DNA from: Saprospiraceae bacterium
GTDB lineage: Bacteria; Bacteroidota; Bacteroidia; Chitinophagales; Saprospiraceae
Assembly (NCBI GenBank): GCA_016787345.1
Contig: JAEUUU010000068.1
Location: 1-48,532 of the forward strand
DNA length: 48,532 nucleotides
Reading direction: 5' to 3'
How positions within the stretch are numbered: position 1 is the stretch's first letter; the number at the start of each line of letters is the position of its first letter. Shown here one piece after another: positions 33,367 through 41,220 of the stretch. Both the position numbers and the translations under genes were made by a program. The notes beneath the pieces are model-generated. The model was given only the letters and a program-made list of their open reading frames with translations, made no database searches and was not told the origin of the DNA.

Positions 33367-35265
33367 TTATTTCTTTTTGCCCTGTTGTTTGTTGCGTTCT
33401 TCCTGGATACGCTGTTGTTCTTTTACGGCCTGTTCGAGGCGCGCGCGGAAGCCGCTTTCCTTTTTAGGCTTTTGGCGGTTGCGTTCGAGTTGGGCGTTTA
33501 TTTTTTCGTGGTCGATGAGGTAACGTTTGGTGACCACCGTCTGTCCGATGTTCAGGATGTTGCTGAAACACAGGTAGAGCGTAAGACCCGAAGCGAAGCT
33601 GTTGAAGAAGAACATGAACATGACCGGCATGAAATACTGCATGTATTTCATGATCTTCATCTGATCGTTTTGCATAGCGCCGGTGTCCATTTGTTTCATC
33701 GAATACCAGGTGTACCACAGCGTGGTAGCGACCCAGATCAGGGTGAAGGCGCTGATATGGTTGCCGAAGCCGGGTAGCATAAAGGGCAGTTTGAACGCCA
33801 CGTCGTAGCTCGACAAGTCGGGCGCCCACAGGAAGCCTTCCTGCCGGAATTCGATGGCGGCCGGGAAGAAGCGGTACAGGGCAAACCAGATCGGCATTTG
33901 CAGCAGGATGGGGAAACAGCCCCCCAGCGGATTGACGCCGAATTCATTGTACATTTTCATGGTTTCGACCGACATGGCCTGCTGGTCGTCGCCGTGTTTG
34001 CGCTTCAGTTCTTCCATGCGGGGTTTGAGGGCCGACATTTTGGCCTGGCTCAACACCATGCGATAGGTAAGCGGGTACACCAGCAATTTGACCAAAAGCG
34101 TCAGCATCAGAATAACGATACCCTGGTTGCCGATGAAGCCGGCCAGAAAAACGAACATCGGCCGGATGACCCAGCGGTTGATGGCGCCGAAAATGCTGGA
34201 CCCGAAAGGAATGATGTCTTCCAGCGTGACACCGTAGCTGCGCAGTTTTTTAAAATCATTGGGGCCGGTGTAGATGGCCATGTTCAAGGCGCCCCCGGCG
34301 GGGTTCTGCACCGGCAGTACGGCCGAGGTTTTCAGGATTTTCAGGTCGGGATCGGCATCGGTCTGCATCAGGGTTTCACCGGCGAAGTTGCGGAACGAAA
34401 AATCCTGTGCAATGATCGAGGTATTGAAAAACTGGTTGTTGTGCGCAAACCATTTAATCGGTTTGTCGCCCATCTGTTCGGTATCGTTTTCGCGGCAATT
34501 GCAATAGTCCGGATCACCGTCGGCGGCTTTGAAATACACCGTCGACATAGTGCGCTCGTATTGCTGGTTTTTTTCCAGTTTGTCGAGGTGATTCACCCAG
34601 GTCAGTTGCAGATTGGCCTGTCCGGCGGGGAACACCTGGTCCATGCCCACGGTAGCGACCCGGTAATCGATGTGATAGTCGTTGTCGCGCAGGGTATAGG
34701 TTTGTTCGAAATATCCGCCGCCATTGACGGGGGCTTTGAACGTGATCGAGTTGCCGTCCTGAGTAGCGGCGAAATACAGGTCGCTGGTATTCACCGATCC
34801 CGCGGCGCTGCCTTGCACCGGGATGCTGTAATCGAAGCGGTTTTTGCTGTCTTCGAGCAGGTAGACCGGGCTTTTGGCGTCGTTCCCAGCCGAGTCGCTG
34901 TTGATCTTGTCGTATTTTTTCAAAAACACTTCGCGGATACGGCCGCCTTTGCTGGTGAATACGATGCGCACCACCTCGTTTTCCAGTTTGAACAATTGCT
35001 CCTGGCCGCTGGCCGCCGGGGTAAACGCGGCGAATTTGGCGGCGAGCAGGGCGTTTTGCGCCGAATCGGCGGCAGGCGTAGGCGCGGCAACCGGTGCAGC
35101 TGCTTGCGCAGGCGCCGGTGCGGTTTGTACGGCCGTGCTATCTGGAGTGGCTGAAGCAGCCTGTTCGTCTTTCTTGGGTGCGGAATACTGCATCCAGAAG
35201 AACAGGAGCAGGAAAATCAGACCCATGCCTACATAGGTACTGAGGTTGTTTTGTTTCTCTTCCAT
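33367..35265 (-). CDS. yidC: Membrane protein insertase YidC
   Basis: It inserts and folds proteins in the inner membrane, alone or with SecYEG. The 632-residue length is typical of Gram-negative YidC. There is an N-terminal anchor ('YVGMGLIFLLLFFWMQY'), a linker rich in Ala/Pro, a periplasmic beta-domain (about 80-350), and the conserved Oxa1 core. That core has 'MVLSQAKMSALKPRMEELKRKHGDD' and 'NPLGGCFPILLQMPIWFALYRFFPAAIEF', then 'MQYFMPVMFMFFFNSFASGLTLYLCFSNI'. The tail is basic (KKKESGFRARLEQ and KQQGKKK-like), as in many YidC proteins that contact ribosomes. Confidence 0.96.
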   Translation of the reverse strand: MEEKQNNLSTYVGMGLIFLLLFFWMQYSAPKKDEQAASATPDSTAVQTAPAPAQAAAPVAAPTPAADSAQNALLAAKFAAFTPAASGQEQLFKLENEVVRIVFTSKGGRIREVFLKKYDKINSDSAGNDAKSPVYLLEDSKNRFDYSIPVQGSAAGSVNTSDLYFAATQDGNSITFKAPVNGGGYFEQTYTLRDNDYHIDYRVATVGMDQVFPAGQANLQLTWVNHLDKLEKNQQYERTMSTVYFKAADGDPDYCNCRENDTEQMGDKPIKWFAHNNQFFNTSIIAQDFSFRNFAGETLMQTDADPDLKILKTSAVLPVQNPAGGALNMAIYTGPNDFKKLRSYGVTLEDIIPFGSSIFGAINRWVIRPMFVFLAGFIGNQGIVILMLTLLVKLLVYPLTYRMVLSQAKMSALKPRMEELKRKHGDDQQAMSVETMKMYNEFGVNPLGGCFPILLQMPIWFALYRFFPAAIEFRQEGFLWAPDLSSYDVAFKLPFMLPGFGNHISAFTLIWVATTLWYTWYSMKQMDTGAMQNDQMKIMKYMQYFMPVMFMFFFNSFASGLTLYLCFSNILNIGQTVVTKRYLIDHEKINAQLERNRQKPKKESGFRARLEQAVKEQQRIQEERNKQQGKKK

Positions 35266-35313
35266 GTAATCTGTTTGCCGGTGCGGGCGTTTGGGTGGAA
35301 ATTTTTTTAAACG

Positions 35314-35790
35314 ATGCCCGCTTTAAAGCGCCGCAAAAGTAGGATAAAACACGTCGTACCCATACGAACGCTCGAAGATTCTCCGTCAACACTCGACCGA
35401 AGGCTGATTACAGCCTACTTAAACACGGCGTACCGGCTTCCATCACTTGGGCTGAGTGTTCGCGTCAACCAGCCCTGTCCGGCGCTTTGGTCCCTGTTGC
35501 CCGGCCATTCGCTGGCCATCGTTACGGCCTGGAATCCCGGCTCCCGAGTGCTCCCCGATGCTGAAAACCGGCTGCGCAATCAGGCTTTGAAAAATGCCTT
35601 GCCGCCGCATATCGCGCAAGTGCTGCCCGCTTTGGGCGAAGGCGACGCGGGCGACTGGCCCCCGGAGGAGAGTTGGGGTATAATGGATATTTCGCTGGAA
35701 GAAGCTGCCCGCCTGGCGGCGCTTTTTGAGCAAAATGCCTTTGTGTTTGTTGAAAAAGACCAGGCAGCCGTGCTTGTCTGGGTAAGATGA
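35314..35790 (+). CDS. DUF3293 domain protein
   Basis: This 158-residue cytosolic protein contains 'LITAYLNTAYRL', 'HSLAIVTAWNPGSRVLPDAENRLRNQALKNAL' and 'EESWGIMDISLEEAARLAALFEQNAFVFVE', which match DUF3293, a family of unknown function. The first 30 or so residues are basic, are not conserved, and overlap the divergent yidC promoter. A later start is possible, but no good downstream ATG exists before the domain. The gene is followed by a strong palindrome and then nspC. Confidence 0.78.
   Translation: MPALKRRKSRIKHVVPIRTLEDSPSTLDRRLITAYLNTAYRLPSLGLSVRVNQPCPALWSLLPGHSLAIVTAWNPGSRVLPDAENRLRNQALKNALPPHIAQVLPALGEGDAGDWPPEESWGIMDISLEEAARLAALFEQNAFVFVEKDQAAVLVWVR
35334..35341 (-). promoter_or_regulatory. 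Probable -7 box of yidC
   Basis: On the minus strand TACTTTTG (35341-35334) is a perfect TAnnTTTG box followed by CGGC, about 69 nt before the yidC ATG. It lies inside the 5' coding region of the divergent DUF3293 gene. Confidence 0.5.
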
Positions 35791-35803
35791 CGATCATCAA
35801 GAA

Positions 35804-35846
35804 CATGGTTGGGATTTTCTGCCGGCGTGAGAAAATCCCAACCATG
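35804..35846. repeat. Perfect 17-bp palindrome between DUF3293 gene and nspC
   Basis: CATGGTTGGGATTTTCT (35804-35820) and its exact reverse complement (35830-35846) flank a 9-nt loop. It lies 13 nt after the DUF3293 stop and 77 nt before the nspC ATG. There is only a weak downstream pyrimidine run (CTCTTT), so it may be a terminator, an mRNA-stabilising hairpin or a leader structure of nspC. Confidence 0.75.
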
Positions 35847-35923
35847 CTCTTTACAAAAAAAATTACGCCCAAACCGGAATTCCCCCGGAACTTCGCCCTC
35901 CTAAAATTTGACCATATCGACCA

Positions 35924-37063
35924 ATGGATATTTCCAAGATCCCTTCCCCCTGTTTTGTACTCGACGAGGCGGCCCTCCGCCGCAATCTGGAACTGATCGG
36001 CCGCGTACAGCGCGAAGCTGGCGTGCAAATTATTCTCGCGTTTAAAGGCTTTGCCATGTGGAGCGCTTTCCCGCTGGTGCGCCAGTATGTGAGCGGCGCC
36101 ACGGCTTCCTCACTGAGTGAGGCGCGTTTGTGCTACGAGGAAATGAAAACCGAGGCGCACACCTATTCTGTGGCGTATTTGCCGCGCGAATTCAACCAGA
36201 TCCTCAAAATTTCGAGCCATATCACCTTCAACTCCCTGTCGCAATACCGGCGTTTTAAAAAACGACTGGAGCGTTTCCCGGAGCACGTCAGCCCCGGCTT
36301 GCGCGTCAATCCGGAATGGTCGCCCGTCGAAACCGCCCTGTACAACCCGGCCTCGGCGGGGTCGCGACTGGGCGAGGTGGTCGAAAACCTCAAAGGGAAA
36401 TTGCCGGAGGGCATCGAAGGGCTTCATTTTCACGTGCTCTGCGAATCGACGAGTTACGACCTCGAAAAGGTGCTGGAAAACTTTGAGCTACGCTTCGGCC
36501 GCTTTTTCCCGCAACTGAAATGGGTCAATTTCGGCGGCGGCCACCTCATGACCCGCGAAGGCTACGACGTGGAGCACCTCATCCGCGTGCTGCGGGCGTT
36601 CCGCGAGCGGCACCCCCACCTGCATGTGATCCTCGAACCCGGTAGCGCCTTTGCCTGGGATACCGGCGTTTTGGTGGCAACCGTACTCGATATCGTCGAA
36701 AACAAAGGCATCAAAACCGCCATTCTCGACGTGTCGTTTACCGCCCACATGCCCGATACCCTCGAAATGCCCTATCGCCCCCGCATCCGCAACGCGCACC
36801 TCGATCCTTCCGAAGGGCGATACCGCTACCGCCTCGGCGGCGTGAGTTGCCTGAGCGGCGACTTTATGACAGAATATGGCTTCGACAAGCCGCTCAAAAC
36901 GGGTCAAAAACTCGTCTTCGAAGACATGATCCACTACACTATGGTCAAAACCACCACCTTTAATGGCGTGACGCACCCGTCTATCGCCATCTGGCACGAA
37001 GATGACCGGCTTGAAATCGTAAAAAGATTCGGATACCGGGATTATAAAACCCGCTTATCATGA
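35924..37063 (+). CDS. nspC: Carboxynorspermidine decarboxylase
   Basis: This PLP-dependent, alanine-racemase-fold decarboxylase of 379 residues converts carboxynorspermidine or carboxyspermidine to norspermidine or spermidine. The PLP lysine is K41 in 'IILAFKGFAMWSAFP'. 'GLHFHVLCEST', 'NFGGGHLMTREGYDVEHL' and the C-terminal active-site Cys in 'RLGGVSCLSGDFMTEY' are characteristic. Together with the dehydrogenase at 30004-31215 it makes the alternative spermidine pathway that replaces SpeE/SpeD. It begins with ATG after the sequence 'GACCATATCGACCA' without a Shine-Dalgarno. A word-array hairpin follows the stop codon. Confidence 0.93.
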   Translation: MDISKIPSPCFVLDEAALRRNLELIGRVQREAGVQIILAFKGFAMWSAFPLVRQYVSGATASSLSEARLCYEEMKTEAHTYSVAYLPREFNQILKISSHITFNSLSQYRRFKKRLERFPEHVSPGLRVNPEWSPVETALYNPASAGSRLGEVVENLKGKLPEGIEGLHFHVLCESTSYDLEKVLENFELRFGRFFPQLKWVNFGGGHLMTREGYDVEHLIRVLRAFRERHPHLHVILEPGSAFAWDTGVLVATVLDIVENKGIKTAILDVSFTAHMPDTLEMPYRPRIRNAHLDPSEGRYRYRLGGVSCLSGDFMTEYGFDKPLKTGQKLVFEDMIHYTMVKTTTFNGVTHPSIAIWHEDDRLEIVKRFGYRDYKTRLS

Positions 37064-37118
37064 AGGAGGGTTGATGAGGTTGATAAACCTTATAAACCTC
37101 ATCAACTTCATCAACCCT
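37064..37118 (+). repeat. Word-array hairpin directly after nspC
   Basis: From 4 nt after the stop, AGGGTTGATGAGGTTGAT (37067-37084) pairs with ATCAACTTCATCAACCCT (37101-37118), one wobble in 18 bp. The words GTTGATGAG and GTTGATAA recur. No U-tract follows. Confidence 0.75.
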
Positions 37119-37135
37119 AACTCCCCCTGTTATCC

Positions 37136-37270
37136 TTATGCAAAAATAAAATAAAGCATAAGCATGAGAGCGATGGTAGCTACTGCCACGATGATCATGA
37201 ATTTTTTGTTGTCTTCACGATCCTGTTTGGCAAAAACATTCTTTTTAGTGGATTTGATTTTCGATGCCAT
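37136..37270 (-). CDS. Small single-pass membrane protein (44 residues)
   Basis: The ORF encodes a basic, polar N-terminus (MASKIKSTKKNVFAKQDRED, then NKK) and one hydrophobic helix (FMIIVAVATIALMLMLYFIF) ending in A. The charge pattern predicts an N-in, C-out topology under the positive-inside rule. It lies alone between nspC and the peptide transporter gene and is read from the transporter's strand. I do not recognise a family. Size, composition and a clean start and stop favour a genuine small membrane protein over chance, but no homology evidence is available here. Confidence 0.65.
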   Translation of the reverse strand: MASKIKSTKKNVFAKQDREDNKKFMIIVAVATIALMLMLYFIFA

Positions 37271-37291
37271 GAGAACTGAATTTTAAATTAT

Positions 37292-37348
37292 TTGAGGATT
37301 CGAAGATTTGAAGATTCGAGGATTCGACTCATCACTCATCACTCATCA
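37292..37348 (-). repeat. Two word arrays after the POT transporter gene
   Basis: In transporter-sense orientation, GTGATGA repeats three times at 7-nt spacing starting at the stop codon. Then GAATCCTC-type words follow (TCGAATCC, TCGAATCT, TCAAATCT, TCGAATCC) at 8-nt spacing. Confidence 0.75.
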
Positions 37349-38989
37349 CTAACTAAGTCCTTGTTCGCGGAATAGGCGGTTGAGCCAGCGCAGCATGGCG
37401 AATAGGGCCAGGGAGGCGATGGCGAGCAGGACGAAATTTACCCAGAAGAAATTGGCCTTGTCGTCGTAGCGGTCCCACATGGTGGCCAGTACGCCGCTGA
37501 GTTTGTTGCCCAGCGAGGTGGCCAGTTGCCAGCCGCCCATCATCAGGCCGGTGATGTGGCGGGGCGCCATTTTCGATACCATCGAGAGACCCATGGGGCT
37601 GAGGCACAGTTCGCCCACGGTAATGACGGCGTAGGTGGCAATGAGCCACCAGGCCGAGGCCTTGACGGCGCCATTGTGGCAGGCGTATACGGCGGCAATG
37701 GTGACGAGTGTCGACAGGGCAGAGATCACCAGACCCCAGCCGATTTTGGCCGGTGTGGTGGGTTCTTTGCCCCTTTTGCGCAACCAGGCGAAGAAAAGAA
37801 TCAGCAAAGGGGTAAATGCGATGACAAAAAAAGGATTGACCGATTGGTACAATTCGGTCGACACCAGCGACAGGCTTTCGCCCTTGGGCGGGCGCTCAGC
37901 CGCCGGAATATTGATGAAATAGGGATCGACATTGGGCTCCTTGATAATTTTCCCTTCCGCATCGCGGCTGGTGCGAAACTGGTGGTCGTATTTGGGCACC
38001 AGGGCCGTGTCGTTTTTGACCTCCTGCACGAGCCGCAACGCTGAAGCCATGGGTTCCACGACGGCCGGCATGCTGCGATCGGTGTAAAACTCCGCCCAGG
38101 TCGTGAGCGCGGTGCCGTTCTGCTTAAAAACCGCCCAGAACACGATCACCACGCCGTAGATCGCCAGCAGCGATTTGATACGCGGCTTGTCTTCGGGCTG
38201 TGCCTTCCGGAGCGTCCAGAGGTAAAAAGCGATCACCGGGAGGCTACCGAAAATAAAGGCGTCGGTGGAGTTGGAACCGAAAATATTGTCGGGAATCATC
38301 CAGCCGGCAAAACCCGTCACGATAGCCGGCAGCAGTACCGACGACAACAGAACGCCCACGCCGGCCTCGCCTGCCACGGCGGGTTTGCGCACGTCGGCAT
38401 GGCGGTAGTGCCGCATACCAATCAGGAAAACGCCCACGCCGAGGAACATACCGATACCCGCGGCGGCAAAAGCGGCGCCCCAACCCACGTTCCAGCGCAG
38501 CCAGGCGGCGAAGAAATTGCAAATGAAAGCCCCGATATTGATCCCCATGTAGAAGATGTTGTACCCGGTGTCTTTCATCGTTTTGTACTGCTCCTCGTTG
38601 TAGAGGTTGCCGAGCAAAACGGAGATATTGGGTTTGAAAAAACCGTTGCCCAGGATCATAATACCCAGGGAGAGGTAGAAAGTGGTGAGGTTGTTCGGGA
38701 TGGCGAGCATCAGATAACCGATGCCCATCAGTATGCCGCCGAGAATGATGGAGCGGCGATAACCCAGCACTTTATCGGCCAGAAGACCCCCGATGAACGG
38801 CGTCAGGTACACCAGTGCGATGAAGGTGCCGAATATGTCGGAAGCATCGCCGCGGTCGAAGGCCAGGCCCCCTCTTTGCGCGTCGGTCATGTACAGCATA
38901 AAAATGCCGATCATGAGGTAATAACCGAAGCGTTCCCACATTTCGGTGAAAAAAAGGAAGGGCAAACCCGAGGGATGTTTTGAAAACAT
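37349..38989 (-). CDS. POT/PTR2 family peptide transporter
   Basis: This 546-residue major-facilitator protein takes up di- and tripeptides with protons across the inner membrane. The N-terminal 'LPFLFFTEMWERFGYYLMIGIFMLYM' has the ExxER motif that couples protons. 'GYRRSIILGGILMGIGYLMLA', 'GNGFFKPNISVLLGNLY' (the PTR2 signature region) and 'TGYNIFYMGINIGAF' follow. It has about 12-14 helices with a longer loop around residues 310-390. The promoter-like box is inside an inverted repeat at 39029-39078. Confidence 0.94.
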   Translation of the reverse strand: MFSKHPSGLPFLFFTEMWERFGYYLMIGIFMLYMTDAQRGGLAFDRGDASDIFGTFIALVYLTPFIGGLLADKVLGYRRSIILGGILMGIGYLMLAIPNNLTTFYLSLGIMILGNGFFKPNISVLLGNLYNEEQYKTMKDTGYNIFYMGINIGAFICNFFAAWLRWNVGWGAAFAAAGIGMFLGVGVFLIGMRHYRHADVRKPAVAGEAGVGVLLSSVLLPAIVTGFAGWMIPDNIFGSNSTDAFIFGSLPVIAFYLWTLRKAQPEDKPRIKSLLAIYGVVIVFWAVFKQNGTALTTWAEFYTDRSMPAVVEPMASALRLVQEVKNDTALVPKYDHQFRTSRDAEGKIIKEPNVDPYFINIPAAERPPKGESLSLVSTELYQSVNPFFVIAFTPLLILFFAWLRKRGKEPTTPAKIGWGLVISALSTLVTIAAVYACHNGAVKASAWWLIATYAVITVGELCLSPMGLSMVSKMAPRHITGLMMGGWQLATSLGNKLSGVLATMWDRYDDKANFFWVNFVLLAIASLALFAMLRWLNRLFREQGLS

Positions 38990-39028
38990 GAGCGTTGGTC
39001 AGACGTTTGATGAAAAAGCAATGGTGCT

Positions 39029-39078
39029 GCCGGCAAAAATAGAAGCCAAAAGCAGATCAGCGCACTATTTTTGCCGGC
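39029..39078. promoter_or_regulatory. Inverted repeat holding two divergent promoter boxes
   Basis: GCCGGCAAAAATAG (39029-39042) and its perfect reverse complement (39065-39078) are separated by 22 nt. Each arm contains TATTTTTG, a perfect -7 box pointing outward: leftward to the peptide transporter, rightward to the gene at 39120. A symmetric divergent promoter is the simplest reading. Confidence 0.6.
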
Positions 39079-39119
39079 CCTTTCCAGCTTTCATATTTTC
39101 GCCACCCGAATTCTGAAAA

Positions 39120-39602
39120 ATGTCGACAAAATCGTTGTTCTCCACCCTCGTTTTCCTGTGCCTCGGTCTCGTTCTGCAGGCGCAGCAGCCCAAAGAAAAA
39201 AATCCCGCCGGCCAACCCATCCAAAATTCCTCCGGTCCGTCGATGGCCGCGCCGGCGCCCAAAGAGACTGACAGCGTGATGGTCACCATCATTCTGAAAC
39301 ACCAGCAAGACAAAAACCTGATGGAAATTCGCCGTATCCTCGAGGCGCAGGGCTTCTGGGACCAGTTTCCGCCCAAAGACGCCCGCGTCGTTTCCTGGAC
39401 GCTGGCCGTGGGCCTCGGCCATATCATCGTACTGCAGATTCCGGCCGGCTCCATCCGACGGCTCAACCTGGCCATCGAAAACGGCGCATGGGGCGCTTTC
39501 GATACGGAAATTTACATCTCCTACGACTACCAGTCGATCTGGCAATCGTACATCGAGGCGCGGGAAGAAGCGCGCGAGGAGCGGGAAGAGGATAAAGACT
39601 AA
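39120..39602 (+). CDS. Secreted protein of unknown function
   Basis: The 160-residue product has a signal peptide (MSTKSLFSTLVFLCLGLVLQA, then QQ) and a Pro/Ala-rich linker (about 24-50). A compact domain (about 50-140) follows, containing 'VMVTIILKHQQDKNLMEIRRILEAQGFWDQFPP' and 'ALGLGHIIVLQIPAGSIRRLN'-like 'VGLGHIIVLQIPAGSIRRLN'. The tail is highly charged (EAREEAREEREEDKD). The central domain has a ferredoxin-like alternation of strands and helices by eye, but I cannot name it. It is expressed away from the peptide transporter. Confidence 0.75.
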   Translation: MSTKSLFSTLVFLCLGLVLQAQQPKEKNPAGQPIQNSSGPSMAAPAPKETDSVMVTIILKHQQDKNLMEIRRILEAQGFWDQFPPKDARVVSWTLAVGLGHIIVLQIPAGSIRRLNLAIENGAWGAFDTEIYISYDYQSIWQSYIEAREEAREEREEDKD

Positions 39603-39605
39603 ACC

Positions 39606-41078
39606 TCAGAAATCCTCAAAATAGGTCCGGGCATTGCGGCCCACATTGCGCTGCATTTCCGTCGCATCGTGGTAGTTGTCGCCCTGAAACTGCTCGCCGG
39701 CATTGCGCTTGTACAATTCGCGTTCCCAGCGCGGGTTGTTGATCTCGCCCCTTGCGGTCGAGTGCAGCAAGATAAAATCTTCGCCGGCCAGCGTCGGGTT
39801 GTAGAACAGAAACTTGACGTTTTTCTGATTGGTTTTCGGGAAATTGTAATACACCCAGATCTCGTAAGGCGGCGCGCTGGGGTCGTCTTCGACGTGTATC
39901 AAATCGTCGGGCCGGCCGTAGCGCAGGTAAATCACCCCCCGGGCCGTTTCAAAGCCGCGCCCGAAACCCGTGTTGAACTTTTGGTCGACCTGCCCTGCCA
40001 CTTCCATGTATTCGCGGAACGACTGCTCCGGATTATTCGGGTCGCGGCGCATAAAATGACGGAACAGGAAGTAGCGCATACTTTTCATATCGCCACCCAG
40101 AAGCAGGTTTTTGACCGTCTCGTTGTCGTCGCCTTCCAGCGTCGGTGAAATGGCTTTGAGGCTGTAACGCAGATTTTCCTCCGACAAATCCTGCACAAAC
40201 TGCTTCGACACCAGGTCGTCGGTCAGCTCGGTTTCTTCGATCGTCAGAAAAGGGTTGCTGCGCTGGAAACTCACCTTGCGCGACGTCAGCAGTTCGTTGG
40301 TCGCATTGCGCAGCTCGACCGTCAGGGAATAGTTTCCGCTCGGCAGGTTTTTGATGTCCATTTGTACCAGCACGGCATCGATCGGGGAGGGCGCCTTGCG
40401 TTGGTTGCCGATGGAGATCAGGGCCGTCACACCATTGCCTTTTTCTTTTTCGATAAAATAGCGGACGAGGTAGATGCCGCCGGCTGCAATGGTTTTGTCG
40501 GAATGGTAAATTTCGGCGTAAAACGCCAGTTTGGTCGAGCCGCGGTCGTAAAAAGAGAAAGGGAGGGGTTCGAGGAAATAACCGTTTTTATTAAAAGGCC
40601 CCTCCGATTCGTCGGGCCGGAAACTGCGCAGCAGCTGAATGCCGGACAAATGAACGGCGGCATCCGTCACATTTACTTCAAGGGGCGCCGTGAACTGATC
40701 CTGGTTGTTGGGGTCGTAGATGTCCTGAAAACTGATTTCCAGTTGATAGTTGCCATTGGGCACGAACAGGCGCTTGACGTCGAGCAGTTCTTTGGGAAAA
40801 GGCACGGGCGGACTGCTCATGCGGTATTTTTCGTAGGTCACAACCGTTTCGCCCGATTTGATCAGAATCAGCACATCGACGCCGGCCTGCAGCGACAGGC
40901 TGTCGATGGGTTTGAACGTCACAGTGGCGGCGGCAATTTCGATATTGATCTCGATGTAGGGTTTTTCGGGCGTGGCATAAGTGGCAAAGGATACGCCGGC
41001 ATCGAGGGCCAGTGCCGGCCGGGCGCTCAGGAGCATCATTCCCAGCGCCATTGCAAAGAAAAAGGGACGACTTTTCAT
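39606..41078 (-). CDS. GWxTD domain-containing protein
   Basis: The 490-residue product has a signal peptide (MKSRPFFFAMALGMMLLSARPALA, then LDAG). The C-terminal third matches the GWxTD domain of Bacteroidota: 'YFLFRHFMRRDPNNPEQSFREYMEVAGQVDQKFN', then 'GFGRGFETARGVIYLRYGRPDDLIHVEDDPSAPPYEIWVYYNFP'. The rest is beta-rich. Function is unknown; such proteins are exported and often occur in gliding or secretion-linked loci. Upstream in-frame codons reach 41126, but the ATG at 41078 gives a proper signal peptide. It converges with the gene ending at 39602, three bases apart. Confidence 0.85.
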   Translation of the reverse strand: MKSRPFFFAMALGMMLLSARPALALDAGVSFATYATPEKPYIEINIEIAAATVTFKPIDSLSLQAGVDVLILIKSGETVVTYEKYRMSSPPVPFPKELLDVKRLFVPNGNYQLEISFQDIYDPNNQDQFTAPLEVNVTDAAVHLSGIQLLRSFRPDESEGPFNKNGYFLEPLPFSFYDRGSTKLAFYAEIYHSDKTIAAGGIYLVRYFIEKEKGNGVTALISIGNQRKAPSPIDAVLVQMDIKNLPSGNYSLTVELRNATNELLTSRKVSFQRSNPFLTIEETELTDDLVSKQFVQDLSEENLRYSLKAISPTLEGDDNETVKNLLLGGDMKSMRYFLFRHFMRRDPNNPEQSFREYMEVAGQVDQKFNTGFGRGFETARGVIYLRYGRPDDLIHVEDDPSAPPYEIWVYYNFPKTNQKNVKFLFYNPTLAGEDFILLHSTARGEINNPRWERELYKRNAGEQFQGDNYHDATEMQRNVGRNARTYFEDF

Positions 41079-41123
41079 AGCCAGTATGGTTTTATTCGTT
41101 GATGTAATAGCGGCTTTACGCTT

Positions 41124-41217
41124 CAAAAGTCAGGTTTCCGGGGCGGAATTCCCGGACAAGTTTTGGCAAAAGTCAGGTTTCCGGCCTGCTTCTTTCACCT
41201 CACCCGATTCAAAGATA
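41124..41217 (-). promoter_or_regulatory. Upstream region of GWxTD gene: promoter box and 18-bp direct repeats
   Basis: On the minus strand TATCTTTG (41217-41210) is a perfect -7 box next to the GH95-like stop codon. Between it and the GWxTD start, an 18-bp sequence (CAAAAGTCAGGTTTCCGG on the plus strand) is repeated exactly at 41124-41141 and 41167-41184, 43 bp apart. This is about four helical turns, so paired regulator sites are possible. Confidence 0.45.
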
Positions 41218-41220
41218 AAT

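Noticed and set aside
35787-35996. Plus-strand ORF starting at an ATGA overlap with the DUF3293 stop
   Set aside because: It consists mostly of the palindrome translated twice and then overlaps nspC out of frame, with no recognisable domain.
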